Source: Strix aluco (lineage: Eukaryota; Chordata; Aves; Strigiformes; Strigidae). From it: a stretch of DNA of 64,000 bases. The notes beneath the pieces are model-generated. The model worked only from the letters and a program-made list of their open reading frames with translations. It made no database searches and was not told the origin of the DNA. This document shows positions 12,319 through 64,000 of this stretch, piece by piece (positions within the stretch are counted from its first letter, which is position 1; each line of letters starts with the position of its first letter). The translations under genes were made by a program, and so were the position numbers. The stretch spans positions 2,108,001 through 2,172,000 of the forward strand of contig NC_133955.1 in NCBI RefSeq assembly GCF_031877795.1, given 5' to 3'.

Positions 12319-13002
12319 AACTCCCCATAAACCGTTCAGGACTTGAGTAAAGAAAGTTATCAGAGTTTTCCAATAAAGCCACAGGGGCTGGTTTAAGAAC
12401 CAGATTGCAAATGGTGCTACTTCTATCCTTATGGGATCATTTTCCAGAACTCAAAACAATTTTTGACACTTTTGTATTTTCCCTTGATCTGTTTGTGGTT
12501 GTTGAGGTTTGAGATGCTGACTGTTTAGCAGGGGTTTCCACCAATTTGGAAGGCATTTGAAACATGCACCTTTTATTGTACAGCATTAAATTACCTCTCT
12601 GGGATTTACCGGCGTATTTAATTCAGCTTGGTTTAGGTGCAAAAAAACCCTGCACCATGAATTTTCCAATAAATCCTCTTTTGAGGAAATCCCTGTTTAC
12701 TCTTTTAACCCTTTGGAGACTTTAGTTTTTTTCCACTTTGTTTTTCGTAGACTAGGTTTATTTATCTGAGCAATAACTTCTATGTCTGGTTTCAGTGACT
12801 GGAATGATAATTCTGAACAGCGTGTTGCTTCTAGCATTGGTTGATGTACAGAAGGCAAATGTTAGATCCTAGTGTCACTGATGGCCCAGTGATGTAGAAG
12901 ACAGGAAAAAAAAAAAAGGTCTGTAAAGTAATTGCCACAGCTGTATTTTGGCTTTCTCCTTTTTTGGGTAGCTTGTATCAAATGTTGCAGTTTATATTGT
13001 GG

Positions 13003-13008
13003 AATAAA
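13003..13008 (+). terminator. Candidate proximal poly(A) signal of KDM5B
   Basis: AATAAA, followed about 25 bases later by TGTTGGTGTTTTT, which suits a GU-rich downstream element. It would give a 3' UTR of about 0.7 kb. Confidence 0.4.
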
Positions 13009-14040
13009 CCCCTGGTTATGTTATAAAATTAAATGTTGGTGTTTTTAGAGAGCTTGAAATGCAGTTTCATTTCCCTCTGGATCAATATTGATTGCAGCGT
13101 TGGGTTCTCTTGTTCAAGAGAAATCCATCTTTAAAAGAAGAAACGCAAAAGCCATATTTTCTTACCTTACTTATTCAGGTTTGGAAGGAGAGGGCAGATC
13201 AAAATGTTATTCACACCAAAAAGAAAAAAAAAACCTTTTTCAAGTCTTTTGCAAACCTTTTATATAAACAAATTATTTGCAGGTTGGGTGAATAAAGGAT
13301 TGAAACGACAACTTGTGATTTGACAGGGGCAGGAATGGGGAATTCACCCAGGAGGCAAAGGCGTGGGCAGCTCCTCGGCCGGCCTTGCCCAGCTGGCTTC
13401 GGGAGGAGACACTTGCCCGCAGTGTGCTGGTGGTCCACAGAGCCATGGGCAGACTCCTTTCAGCTGCTTCTGCTTGCATTTAGGCTAAAAACCTGAGCAA
13501 TAAGGACATTTCTGGACTGGTTATGATTCTGTCACAGACTTAGGGCCTTTGCCTGGTGGGTGGGAAGGGGCAGTGTGGGTGACGGCGTAGCGGTGCTGAG
13601 GAGAGGTGGCTTGTTTAAACCCGCAAGGCACACCGTGTGGGGCTACACCCGAAATCCTTTGGCGAGCGGTTGCTGACACAGAATACAGCTGTTGCTCCTT
13701 TGGAAATGGCTTGGTGGCAGCGATGTGGCTCCGTGGTCTGCCAAAGGTGGAACTTCTGGAGCCCTGGAAGGTGGGAGGTCTAGGAGAGCTTTGTATCAGA
13801 GAGAGCGCTCTGCTGACGACATCCTGTCATCACCAAAAATGAGGCAGTATTGGTATTTCCTCCGTTCGTCATCAAGAGGAATTTGCTAGTAATTTTTTCC
13901 CTGCTGGTTTTAGACCTTCTCCCGTGGGCAGAAGTGTGCAGAGTCACTGGGTGCAGAGCAAAGCCTTCGAGCCTTAGTGGCTGATAATGATGTGGTGGAT
14001 CCGTGTGTGGAGTCAGAACCGTGCAGGAATTTGATTTCCT

Positions 14041-14079
14041 GGGGGTTTTGGTTTGGGGTTGGATTTTTGTTGGTGTTTT

Positions 14080-14114
<35 letters not shown>

Positions 14115-14375
14115 GAGTATGCTTTTTAGTCTCACGTTGATTTTTTTTAACTTTTAGAGAATCTTCAGCCTGGCATAGATGATTTGTCTAAAAGCGTTGG
14201 TGGTGGTGGAAGACAACCTTGGCCACACGTACATTAGTTAAATGTGTGTATGCTTCCATAGTGTATGGCTTGTCTTTTTTATTTACTGTAATTACCAAAA
14301 TGATATTTTGTGATTTTTTTTTTTTTTTTTTGTGGTGTGGGTTTTTGGGTTTTGTATTTTTTTTTTTGGTCTTTG
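14041..14375. repeat. T/G-rich low-complexity tract with a T28 run
   Basis: A GGTTTTGG-like stretch leads into 28 consecutive T at 14081-14108. Further T runs lie near 14318-14330 and 14360-14369. This may be the reversed tail of an old retrocopy or simple slippage; no body of a retrocopy was recognised. Confidence 0.7.
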
Positions 14376-14990
14376 TGCAATGCAAAGATAACAGTCCAAG
14401 CTGGGGGAAAAAACCTGATCTTTAATAACTTCCTTTTAAAGGGGGCAGATGAACAAACTTGAAATAGAAAGAGCTTGCACCGTGTTTTGATGTAACTGAA
14501 AACATTACAAGAGTTTCTCTCACAGTATCCGTTTTATTTTTTTTTCCACTGAAGAAATGGCTGTTTACCAAAAAGTGCTAGAGGAAATATGATGCAATTA
14601 AGTTTAGCGTGATGATTCAGTGCAGGACCAAGGGAAAGTTGTCTTTTTGTGGACTGTAGAGGCCTGTGTGGTCCTGACAACAAAATTTCTCATCAGGATT
14701 AATGAATGCAGTAGAATTAGAGCATGATGTTTTGGACATTACCACATCTTTGCTTGAAATTTTTCAAGAAATGGAAAACCCAGTCCCTGGGTGACCTGTG
14801 CCTACAGTACGGATGTCTGCTTAAGGATTTGCATTTTATTTCCTGCTGGAATTGTGCCCTCAGGAACGGGTGACTGGAGGTTGCTGCGGAGGTGGTGGTG
14901 CCTGCTGCACACGGGGCCCTGCCTGTTAGATTCTATCCCCGTGTGGATACTTCAAACTGGATGAGGTTGGGGTTTGACTTTGTCAAACTA

Positions 14991-14996
14991 AATAAA
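14991..14996 (+). terminator. Candidate distal poly(A) signal of KDM5B
   Basis: AATAAA followed by TTTGTTGTTTGC and further GT-rich sequence. It would give a 3' UTR of about 2.7 kb. Confidence 0.4.
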
Positions 14997-15020
14997 CAAG
15001 AGATTTGTTGTTTGCTTCAG

Positions 15021-18000
15021 GGTGGACTCTTCTGTGAGCATCCCTTGAATATTCCTCATCAGGGAAGATGATGAGAGCAGAACACGCTCAGCAGCAGGGT
15101 CTGTTAGGATCAGCCCTCCCTTTCACCCCTCTTCTTGTCCATCCTAGATTTCCAGAGGGTAAACCAAAACAAGCAAAAAAAAGTCCTTTTCACTCCATTC
15201 TCCTTCATTTTTTAAAAAAATTTTTTTTTTTAGCAAGCAACCAAGTACACCAACCTCCCTAGATTGCTCGGATCCTCATTTATTTAATAAGAATAGTTTA
15301 TGCCTCTACATTCATTTAATCATAAAATAGGACAAAAATCAAATTAGTTACCCTACCTGTGGATTTGAGGCTGAAAAATCTGATGTTACTTAAACCCTGC
15401 TTGTGCCATCCGTCAGATGCTGGGAACGTATCTGTGGTGCCACCTTTAATCTGCTTGATGTGCACTGTGCGCTTTCTCGTGGCACATGAGGAGCATCAGA
15501 AGGGACTAACACACGTCTGTCTGCATCGGCTGTGGTCACATACACCACCAGTAAAGGTATTTGTATGAAGGAGAGGCGAGGGTTTCGTTTCACATATTTC
15601 TGGTCTTAAACTGAAGCTCACGGTGCTGCGGGCGTTGTGCGTTTCCAGGACCTAGCTGCAAAGTTCCTAAATTGTTTGAACTGGGCTTTGCAGCCCTCTG
15701 ACCCCCATCTGAGAGCAGTGCTGTCTGTGGGGCAGCCCTTCGGCCCCGGCGCTCTGTTTTGGAAGCAAACGTAGGATTAAAAGGCTTTGTGACTCCGACA
15801 CACATTGGGGATGCCTTGAATGCAGAGTCTCTGAGAGCTGTGGACCCAAACATGGAAGGAGGGCAGCTTTGGAGGAAGACTGGAAATGATGGTCCTTGTG
15901 CTCTGATCCCCAGCAGTGAGCAGGTATCTGCGTGGATCTGCAGCCTTGGATCTCTGCAGAAGGGTTCTTCAGAAGGTGGCAAAAGAGATTTTAGGCAGTT
16001 GTGTCAACACGTGCTAAATGAAGGTGTTGGAAGTGGTGCTGGTTTTCTTCACACCCTTCTTACGCCACCTAATGTGCCATCTGTTTTCTCTACTCACACC
16101 CAGATAATGCAGACACAACATTTAATTTCCACAGGCAGAAACGGCTGCTGGAATTGCACTATTGGTGTGATCAATGGTCAGCCTGACTGGCCACCAGCAA
16201 AGACAAAAATGTGTGAAACAAAAGTGGAGAAAAGAGCATGCCAAGGACTTGGTATAAACTTCTTGTCTTGAACAGTAAAGTAATCCCTTCCCCAGCACCT
16301 TCTGGGTGATCGTCTATGCTGACACCTCTTCTTTGGGGTGAGAAGACAGGAAAGTGATGCTATTAAGGAATTAAGATGAGTTCCAGATACAGAGAAGGTT
16401 GTAATTTCTTAGGGACAACACATCAGCCCCTGGTATTTCGTATACAGCTGAAATTCGGGTGTACAAATGATTGATTCAGGGAGGCAGAGTGCTGCCTTTA
16501 CAGCTGTGGAGTCGCATGTTTACGTGTTAAATGGCCCTGGGAGGGGAAAAACAGAACTGAAATGTCGTCTTTGTGCATTGTGGGACTTCAGCAGTCATTT
16601 GTTAGTCCAACCCAAGGATGGGACGGAGTGGTGTCTAATATATACGTATATATTCAAGGAAACAATGCAATAACAGACACTGTTATTTTTACAGCTTGAT
16701 GCAGAGGCTGTTTTGTGTTACAGCTGAGTGATGCTGGAGGACTGTTTAAGCATCAGCGTGCTTCAGGGAAAAGGGAGTTAAAGAGAGAGACTTCAGCTGT
16801 AGGCCAGATCCCTACCAGGGCAGACAACAGATCAACAGAGAGAAGAGCAATGATGAGTGTTTTGGCTGCTGTATCTGCAGCAGGAGGTGTGTTTGTAGGA
16901 CATGAATACATGTGTCACACGGGATTTAGGGAGGGAAGGTCTCCAGGATACACACACAGGCAGCAGCTACCTGGAAGCAACATTAAGGAGCTGAGATGAC
17001 TCTTCTGTGAATCTAGGAATGAATGTGCTTTTCAAAGAGAAGGGTTGAGGTACAGCCTTGAAAAACTGCTTTATCCTTTCTGCAGAAATGAACAAGCTGC
17101 ATATTGAGAGTTCTCCTCTAAGGTGTAAACATGTCAGTCTCTGAAGGCAACAGCCCCACACCAAGAAGAGCATCAATAAAAATAAAATCTATGTCTGGAA
17201 GAGGAGATAAAACAGTCACACTGGATTAATAGTACTGCGTGTTCAATACTCAGATTCTATTCGAGACAGACAAAAATGGTATCAGTGGGTTCCAGTAAAA
17301 AGATCTTGGGTAGAAGGAACAAATATTTTATGAAAAAAATAAAAGTATGTGTGATGATGTGATATGCTTCTAGGTCCAGAATTCCAAGTGCTGCGAGAGG
17401 AAGATTTGCTGAAAGGTGGTTGAAAAGAAATAGTGACGTACCCTAAATTAAAAGAGGTGCAGCTTCATGAATGTACCTCAGTCTTTCAAGTTCTGAAATG
17501 TTTGTTAATCCTACTACTTATAGTAATGTTTTTAAAGGTAATTGGCTGTTCAGTCACAATACCGGGACAGATTTTGTGTATGTGTGTGCTTGCCTCCTGA
17601 AATCTGTGTGAGCTGGGCATCTAAAAATGTATAAGGATTTTATAAAAAGTAGTAAAAACAGTAGCTCCTGGTCTGCAGAACACACAGTTTGCTCAAAGAG
17701 TATCTCCATCACCCAGGGTTTGTTAAGGACAAAACCTATGTTGGAGAGTATTTGTCGGGTGTTTGAGCTGCTTCAGTCTCTGTTGGGCTTTTGGGGTCTT
17801 GTGTTCTTGTTGCTGCCTGGAGTTAAGTTTTAACCAAGTGGGGGACAGGTCAGGCATGTACCATGGAATGTCCCTGGCTAATGCCTTTAATTCAGGCTGA
17901 TGCTGCGCCTGTTCCTTGTGCTGGCCCCAATTTTTCTTGGAGGATTTTTGCTGGTTACAGCAGTCCCATGTCAGCTGCACATCTCTCTGGGGGGTCCTCC

Positions 18001-21000
18001 TTGGCAGAGGTCCACAGAGGAGCTCAAGGGCTTGTGTGTCTTACCCGTGAGTTGAAACGTCACAGGAGGAAACAAGGAGTTCATCATAAAAGATCTTTTC
18101 ATGCTAAGAATATAATCTTTTTGTGGTGACTGAACTTTATCCACTAAAGCATTTCAAGAGAAAAGATGAATGTTAGAACCCATTTGGCTTTGAGGCAAAA
18201 TGTATGGCATTTGAAAGGCGAGCTCTAAGTTTGCTGGCTTTGCAAGAAGCATCTATGCAGAAAACGTGTGAAGAGACCATGCAATGTACAAACCAGATGG
18301 GAATTCAAACCTGAAAAAAGCCTGGAAGATTCAAATAAATGTAATTTCTACAGATACGGAAGGACGAGTTGGAGCATTCAGGGCAGTTGTACAGTCATTT
18401 GAGCAAAAAGGATTATGGGCTAGACAAGCATTCCTCTGGGATACCTCTCCTCTCTCTAAACTGCATCCTTGTTTTCTGCATGTCAGTTCTGATGTTAGTC
18501 AGCCAGCACAGGCTGCCAGCAGAAAGTCTGGTGTGATAGTGCTGGGCCTGTCCCACTGATTTTGGTGCAGTAAGAATTACTTATGTTTTCCACTAAGCCA
18601 AAATACTAGGACAGTGCAAAGATAAGCAGATGACCCTGGGCTAGCAGAAGTTATACCCTGTATAAATATGTATTTGTTCCTCCAGCAGAAGCAGCATTTT
18701 GGATTGGGAAGAACAAGAGCGAAAAATAATCTTTATTCACCTTGTAGAGAACTCTTGCTGGCGCTTGCAATGGCTGGGGCAGCCCAGAGGGACGGGGGGG
18801 TGAGGGGGGGTGTGCACACCCTGGCCATGCTGTGCAGTGCCAAGGCCCAGCCTCTGCCTCTGGGTGTGAGAGCGGCCTGGCTGAAGTCTGCCCTTCTCCC
18901 CTTTCCCCACAAAAATACCAAGCTACGTTGGCTGTGCCTGCGCCGCTGACTGAATGACCTCTGCTGTCCCCAGCCTGCCTGCCGCTGCCAGGGAGAGCGG
19001 GGCTTGGCACGGGACATGGGAAGTGCTGGGCATTGCCTGAGCCTGTGCCCTGGCCCTGTTCAGTTTAGGGGGAAAGATGGGGACCATCACCCCAACTTCC
19101 CTCATTTTTGCAGAAGAAAATCGAACTTCATGGTGTAGGGGATGTTTTTATAACTGCGTGTCATGGTGGATTGATTTCACCTAACTGCAGCTGTCTGGAC
19201 AGCATCTAGTGTAAGCACAGAGGAGCTTTTGGAGAGCAGTTCATGCCACCTCCACTGCCTGTTTTGCATGTGAAGTCACCCTCTGAAGAGCTGTCACTGC
19301 CCGGGCAGGGAGACTCCAGGCAGGGAGACCGCAGGCAGGACTCAGCCGGTCACAGGAAGGGCCCCAGCCAGAGTAAGGGCTGTGCCAAAAGAAGGAGCTC
19401 CCGCTCTCGCAGGGCCGTGGATCAGCACTGACTGAGCGGGGTTCCCATCTGGTCAGTGGTTTTGTGCTGGCAGAGGGCAAGGGCTGGAGCAAGGCAGGAA
19501 CAGGGCGGCTGGGGGCTGCAGGACGGGCGGCAGTGCTGGTGTGCAGTGGGATACCTGCCTCTGAGCTGTGGCTGTAGGGAGCTGAACCCAGGCTTGTGTT
19601 TCTGTAGTATCTTGAGTTGTTCTTTCTATTTGTAGAGAAAATCTTGAACTCAGGTTGCAAAAGTTACATGCATGATTTATAGAAGCATTTGCTTGTATCG
19701 CTCTTGACAAGAACGTTTAAAAATACATTGGTGGGAGAGAATGTGACTGGACACGTTATCCCAGAGGAACAGACTCCAGCTCAGAAGAGGTCAGCAAAGC
19801 TGGCTTGGAATATACAAAACACACAAAAAAAGCGACGGGTGGATGGGGAAGGGATGTCTCTAGGAGGGGAACAAGACTTGTGCACAAGTGCTGAGGTATG
19901 CCTAGTTATTAAAGAGCACCAAGACAAGACTAAAAACCAACTGCTCCTAGTAGTAGCACATCTATTACCAGGTAATCACTCGATAATCCTCAAGTAGCTT
20001 TCAAGCAGAGGTGTGGGCAAGGAAAACCGTCCCTCATGGTGACCAGAATAACAACAGGCTTCCTCTGGAAAGAGAAGTTCCCCCCAGGCTGGAGGGAGTC
20101 TTAAGTCGTAAGTGACCTGTGGGGAAGGAGGAAGAAGTGCATAATGCAGCCAGTGGCAGTATGGGGATTATTTAACGTGACACTGTCTCTGTTGTGCTTC
20201 CCAGGCTCACCCCTGGCCCTGGATTGTGTTTCTATACAAATAGCTGTTGTACTCCTGGGGGTCTTGCTGCAGAGGAGTTAATGACCAAGTAGCCACTCGG
20301 TTCAGGAAAACCCCCAGGAGCACCACGCTCCAAAGCGTGTGGGACCTACTTACTTGGACCTGCCAGCACCGTGCCAAAATGCAACTCCATCACTGTCCCT
20401 CATGTAAGAAGCCCGTTTTGTATGTGTTAATACTGCTTTTTGGTACTTGTAATGATTTGTAAAATTCCTTATACTTCCTAAATAGTTGTAGAAAAGAGAT
20501 GGAAACAGAGCAGTACTTTGCACCCCTACGTACGTGTCACTCTTGTTTTGCTCACAGCTTGAGACCATCTACAGCTGCCTTGTTCCTGACTCAGAGAGAC
20601 AGTAGCCCACTTTCTTTTGCTTCCCCTGAGCATCGTGTACAAACCTGAATCAAGAACTTGAGGCTTCATTTACTTTCCAGCTCTGCCCTGGAGCAGTACA
20701 GATGTAGCCTGAGCTGCCGCCTCTGCAGCTGCAGGGTTGGCCTGTCCCTCGTGCTCCAGCTGCTCCGAGACAGAGGGACCATCCTGGTGTTCTGTGAAAG
20801 TGCTGCCTTGTAGCAGTGCCCCCACCTGTCCCCTCACAGCTTCTCGCAGAAGTGGGCTGGGAAGGTCTCAAACCTCTTTTTCTGTGCCACCATCTCAACA
20901 TCTTCGCAAGGAAACCTCATGCCCTGGGGTGAACTTCACACCATTTAAAAGGAAAAATAAGCTGATTTGGCCCAGGTGACTGCATCAGGCTCTTCAGCAC

Positions 21001-21180
21001 AGACCCCCCCCCAGGCCCTGAGCAGCTTCGCCCAGCTCCTGAGGGCTCCTCGAGGCCCTGGGGGGGAGCTCGCCACCGGGACGGGTGGGACAAGACGGTT
21101 TGAGGGACTAAACGCTTTTCGCGGGCTCTGACTGACCCCTGGCTCCCGCCGTGACCGAACTCCAAAGGTCTGAGGAGACG
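15021..21180. other. KDM5B-IPO9 intergenic region
   Basis: About 6 kb without a gene I can support. Open frames here, such as 15759-16271, lack family similarity, splice context or codon bias. Short features only: a 15-base A/T run near 15213-15231, G-rich runs near 18792-18810, and a short direct repeat of GGCAGGGAGAC at about 19304-19332. Confidence 0.6.
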
Positions 21181-21245
21181 CTCGGCCCTAAAGCGCAAAG
21201 GGGCCGCTCAGGCTCCCGCCGGCTGCTCCGGGGGCCGCCGCCGCC

Positions 21246-60720
<39,475 letters not shown>

Positions 60721-62100
60721 ACCTACTCAAGAAGAGACCATACCAATCATATCTGAACAATTTTTTTTTTTGGCTTATTCCACGTTTTATGATTAAACAT
60801 AAAACATTTTCCAGTGTCTACCTGCTTGTTACAGGTGGATGATGGCCTCGTTGCGATGTATTGAGCCTCATCTTAACATGAATCTGCTAAGGGAAGGAAT
60901 ACTAAGAAAGCAGCAAGGACAGAAGTCTGTAGAGCTTTGCACATTGTTCTCACCATGGGAGCGCTTTCATTTTCCACAGTAACTTTCCAGGAAGTTCTTA
61001 AAGATAAAAAAAATGTGTCCTTAATATTTTTAAAAGCAAACTGTCTCTACCTGTGAAGAGGCACTTAACTGAGTTTCCCACAGCACAGTTGGACAGAGAA
61101 AGGAATTGGGTTACTTACAGATTGCTTGGATGTATCTTGAGAAATTGGAAGGTTGTTCCTCTTCACGCTCACATGACATACAGGGTAAATATCTTGATCT
61201 TACGGCGTGACTTCTTTTTATAGAACTATAGACTCTTCTGTCGGAGATGCCTGAATGATATGGAACCTGTTTACAGGATTTTGGATGGGAAGCTGAGACA
61301 ATAAAATTGAATGCATATCTTCTTTCCTTGTTGTGGATGGGGCTTTGTTGCTCACATCTGCTGTCCAGTCCCATGGGAGCAGTTCTTTACTAATGCTTTT
61401 GTGTGCACATGCTCAAAGGAAGCTACCACTTAAATTTCTGTTCCTGTGGCATGTGGCTACTAAAGACTTCGGTTTTATGGAACACAAGGAGCCACAATTT
61501 TTAGGGGAAGAAACCTGATTGTATTTAACATATTTGCTCCATGACAGCCACTCTGAACTACTTTGCTTCCTTCACACTCCTGTGTGTATTTTTATAGAGT
61601 GGTAAAATAACATTTGCAAATTGATTTACCCATAAGAACAGCGTGATGTATCTCACAACACCTCTCTGCCTTTCGTTCCCCCTTGGGGAAAATGAAAATA
61701 AAACTATTAAAATGTACATTGGTATCCTTCTTATAAAACAGATTTAAAAGGAACTTGCACTTGTTTCCTGAAGTAACTTTTCTGAGACATATTTCTCCTT
61801 AGGAAGCTTTCTGTGTGTGCCGCCCGGAGGATGTTAGGGTATTTCACAGGAGTCATCTGGACAGAAAGGGAGTCCTGTAATGGATACATCTTCTTCTGCT
61901 TAAAAGAAAAGGCTGACCCATTATAGAGTTTCCTTTCTTAAGAAAGGTACTTGCTGTTCCTTTGTGGAATAAAATGCTTCGAAGTTGTATCTAAAAACCT
62001 CCAAAGAGCTGGAGTAATTCTGTATCTTACTGGTCTAACAGAGTATAGCTTTTCACTTTTTTACCAGGAGGGGATAATAAATTAACTTTTTAACAGACAA
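60721..62100 (+). other. IPO9: IPO9 3' UTR, extent uncertain
   Basis: After the stop at 60720, AATAAA occurs at 61300-61305, 61697-61702, 61968-61973 and 62076-62081. Which is used cannot be decided by eye. The true 3' end could also lie further downstream. Confidence 0.5.
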
Positions 62101-64000
62101 AGATGGCACAATTTGTTTAGCGTGTGTGGGGAAAATGGTAAAATAACCCTGAATTCTAAAGCAGACCTTGCTCCCCTCTCCCACCCCAACCCCTCACGTT
62201 GTACCTGGGAACGGGCAGAACTCTAGGGGGCAGTTCCCACCATTCGCTGCAGACTAATGTGAACCATCCTGGAGTTTTGTATGAACAGCTCTGTGACAAG
62301 CAGAATTTGAAGCCTGATTTTTGTGTGTGTGCATGTGTGTGTCTGTCTAATAAGCTCTGATCAAAAACTTCCATGCAGTTGTGTCACAGTATCTCTCTTC
62401 CCTGTGGATTCTCTGGTGTATAAGAATATATAATTAAACTTGGTGCCATAGCCTTCCCTTCAGTGGGAACGCTGTGCTTCTGTCTTCTACCTAGACATTT
62501 TTTTTTTTTTTTAAGGAATTTTGTTTTGAGGCATTTGTCTCTCTTAGCTTTCACTGAAAAGGGCCAACAAGTGTAAATGATGTAGTCTCTTGAGAAAACC
62601 CAACTAGAAGCAGATGGCTGCAGTGGTGTATCCTGATAGCTGTACAGGAGGGATCAAGTGAGTGTCCTCAGAGTGACCGGTCTCAGCCCTGGGAAGAGGT
62701 AGGACCATCTTTTTTTGCCCCATGTGTTGGCAGCAAGGCTCAAAACCAGTCATCCATTCTTGGAGGTAAGTGAATACCAAATGTCTGGAAGCATCTAGGT
62801 GTGGTTTAGGGTGTCAGTAGTAAACGGAGCACGCTCAGGTCTGGTTAGCCAGGGCTCGTGGAGAGGTGCTGGTGGGGTTCATGTGCTTTCTGGTGGGAGT
62901 TGACTGCTGCGTGCCTTCGTGGTGCTTGCTTTAGTTAAGCTGGATGTGGGTTTAAACAAGACCATGAAAAATGACACCAACCTGGTGCTACCGATACTGT
63001 TCCTCATCCTGAACTGAGAAATCCAAGGATCTCTTTGCAATTGCAAGGTCCAAAAAGTAGATGGACTGGTGTCTTTTAGAGTTCCTGTTGGAGCTCATCA
63101 GCGTGTTGGTTAGAAACTGCTTTGATTTGCAGGTATCTTTTTTTTCCAGGACTGTAGCTGGTGGGAAGGGAAGGATTGGGGGATAAGTGGCTTTTGGGGA
63201 CTGGTGCTTTGCACTCTCCCCCCTGTAGTGTCAGCCCCAGTGCAGCCTGAGCTGGCCGGGCACAGTGCTGCTGCACAGGAGCTGGAGTTCGGGACCAGCC
63301 CTGGAGATGTGCTGTCCCCGTCTGTGCACGGGGGGCACAGAAGCAGTGCAGTTGTGCAGCACACTGTTGCAAGGAAACTCATGGTGTGCAGGATGTTTTT
63401 TGGCAAGAAATACTGTGACTCAGGCTTCCCCTAGAAAGAGGCTGAATAGGATGTGAGAGCAACAGAGGACAAAGGGAAGATGAAGCACTTTTGCATGGTC
63501 CTACTGGTGGTCGCACTGATGTAACTCCTTTGCCCTTCTGCTTTCCCACTGTCCTTCCTAACAAAATTCTGAACGCTCTGTGATGTATCTTTAAACAAAA
63601 AAACTGTGTTTGCTGGAGGGGTGTCAGTTTTGCTGAAACAAATCTGACCGGTAACAAGGTGATTGCTCAGGATGAAAAATGCTGGACTCGTACAGAGATC
63701 TGTCTAAGGTCTGGTTTCGAGGTGCAGACCACCTCTCTTACCTGTTGTCTGCTGTTGAGAAGAAACTAAACTAATAGTCATAAAGGTTACTAACGCCGTG
63801 TTAAGAAACACAAGCTCCCTGTTTAAGTTAAAACCGAGGGCTGGGATGCAGGCTACCGCCCAGCCCTGGGCATGTGCCGCTGCCGACGTCGGGCCCTGGC
63901 ACACACGTATCCTGCTCGCAGCTCCTCTGCGGGGAGGAACCGATCGTGTTTCGCACACTGGGTGTTAGCTTGCTAGAACAGCACGAAGCTCCGGTAGCCA
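62101..64000. other. Downstream flank of IPO9, no gene recognised
   Basis: About 1.9 kb. It includes a GT-rich patch at about 62322-62342 and T runs near 62500. No exon with family similarity or splice context was found on either strand. It may be distal IPO9 3' UTR or intergenic. Confidence 0.6.

Larger units (their letters stand above)
12319..15020 (+). other. KDM5B: KDM5B 3' UTR, extent uncertain, with tandem poly(A) signals
   Basis: Sequence after the KDM5B stop contains AATAAA at 12372-12377, 12668-12673, 13003-13008, 13291-13296 and 14991-14996. The sites at 13003 and 14991 are each followed within about 35 bases by a GT-rich element, so they are the best candidates for a proximal and a distal 3' end. 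The end coordinate given is the distal option; no transcript evidence was available. Confidence 0.5.

Noticed and set aside
15759-16271. A 170-residue open frame in the intergenic region
   Set aside because: No family similarity, low-information composition and overlap with a minus-strand frame of equal quality.
62101-64000. A third gene after IPO9
   Set aside because: Open frames at 63076-63406 on the minus strand and 63204-63456 on the plus strand overlap each other and lack any recognisable product or exon boundaries.

Overview
This window is vertebrate nuclear DNA, most likely avian. It holds two protein genes with spliced, GT-AG bounded exons, both on the + strand. CR1-type LINE remnants, with the typical CR1 3' tail near 43730, 49112 and 28800, and a solo LTR of a family common in birds point to a bird. 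Nothing prokaryotic is present (no operons, CRISPR arrays, or ribosome binding sites). The evidence is reading by eye and recall of the protein families; no database search was run.

Positions 1-12318 carry the last eight coding exons of KDM5B, the H3K4 demethylase (JARID1B/PLU-1). They encode 564 residues: the C-terminal part of the PLU-1 region, PHD2, a basic/acidic linker and the C-terminal PHD3 finger. The JmjN, ARID, PHD1 and JmjC exons lie upstream of the window. The 3' UTR follows, with several AATAAA signals between 12372 and 14996.

Positions about 15000-21200 are intergenic; I could not support a gene there. A CpG island (about 21180-21960) marks the IPO9 promoter. It contains a 21-G run four bases before the start codon.

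Positions 21469-60720 hold the complete coding region of IPO9 (importin-9). There are 24 coding exons, every junction keeps frame, and the predicted protein is 1040 residues, against about 1041 in human (recalled). Intron 1 is about 10 kb and full of old CR1 debris. Intron 8 has AT-AC termini with U12-type 5' splice-site and branch-point sequences. One intron in each gene uses a GC donor. Intron 13 carries a 595-bp solo LTR with a perfect 5-bp target duplication. The 3' UTR and flank run to the window end with no further gene recognised.

The two neighbours both deal with histones: KDM5B removes H3K4 methylation, and IPO9 imports H2A-H2B and other cargo. I see no shared regulatory element, so the pairing may be chance. 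No clearly novel system was found. The most interesting items are the U12 AT-AC intron, the two GC-AG introns, the G21 tract at the start codon, a perfect 17-bp hairpin in a KDM5B intron, and the KDM5B-IPO9 adjacency.
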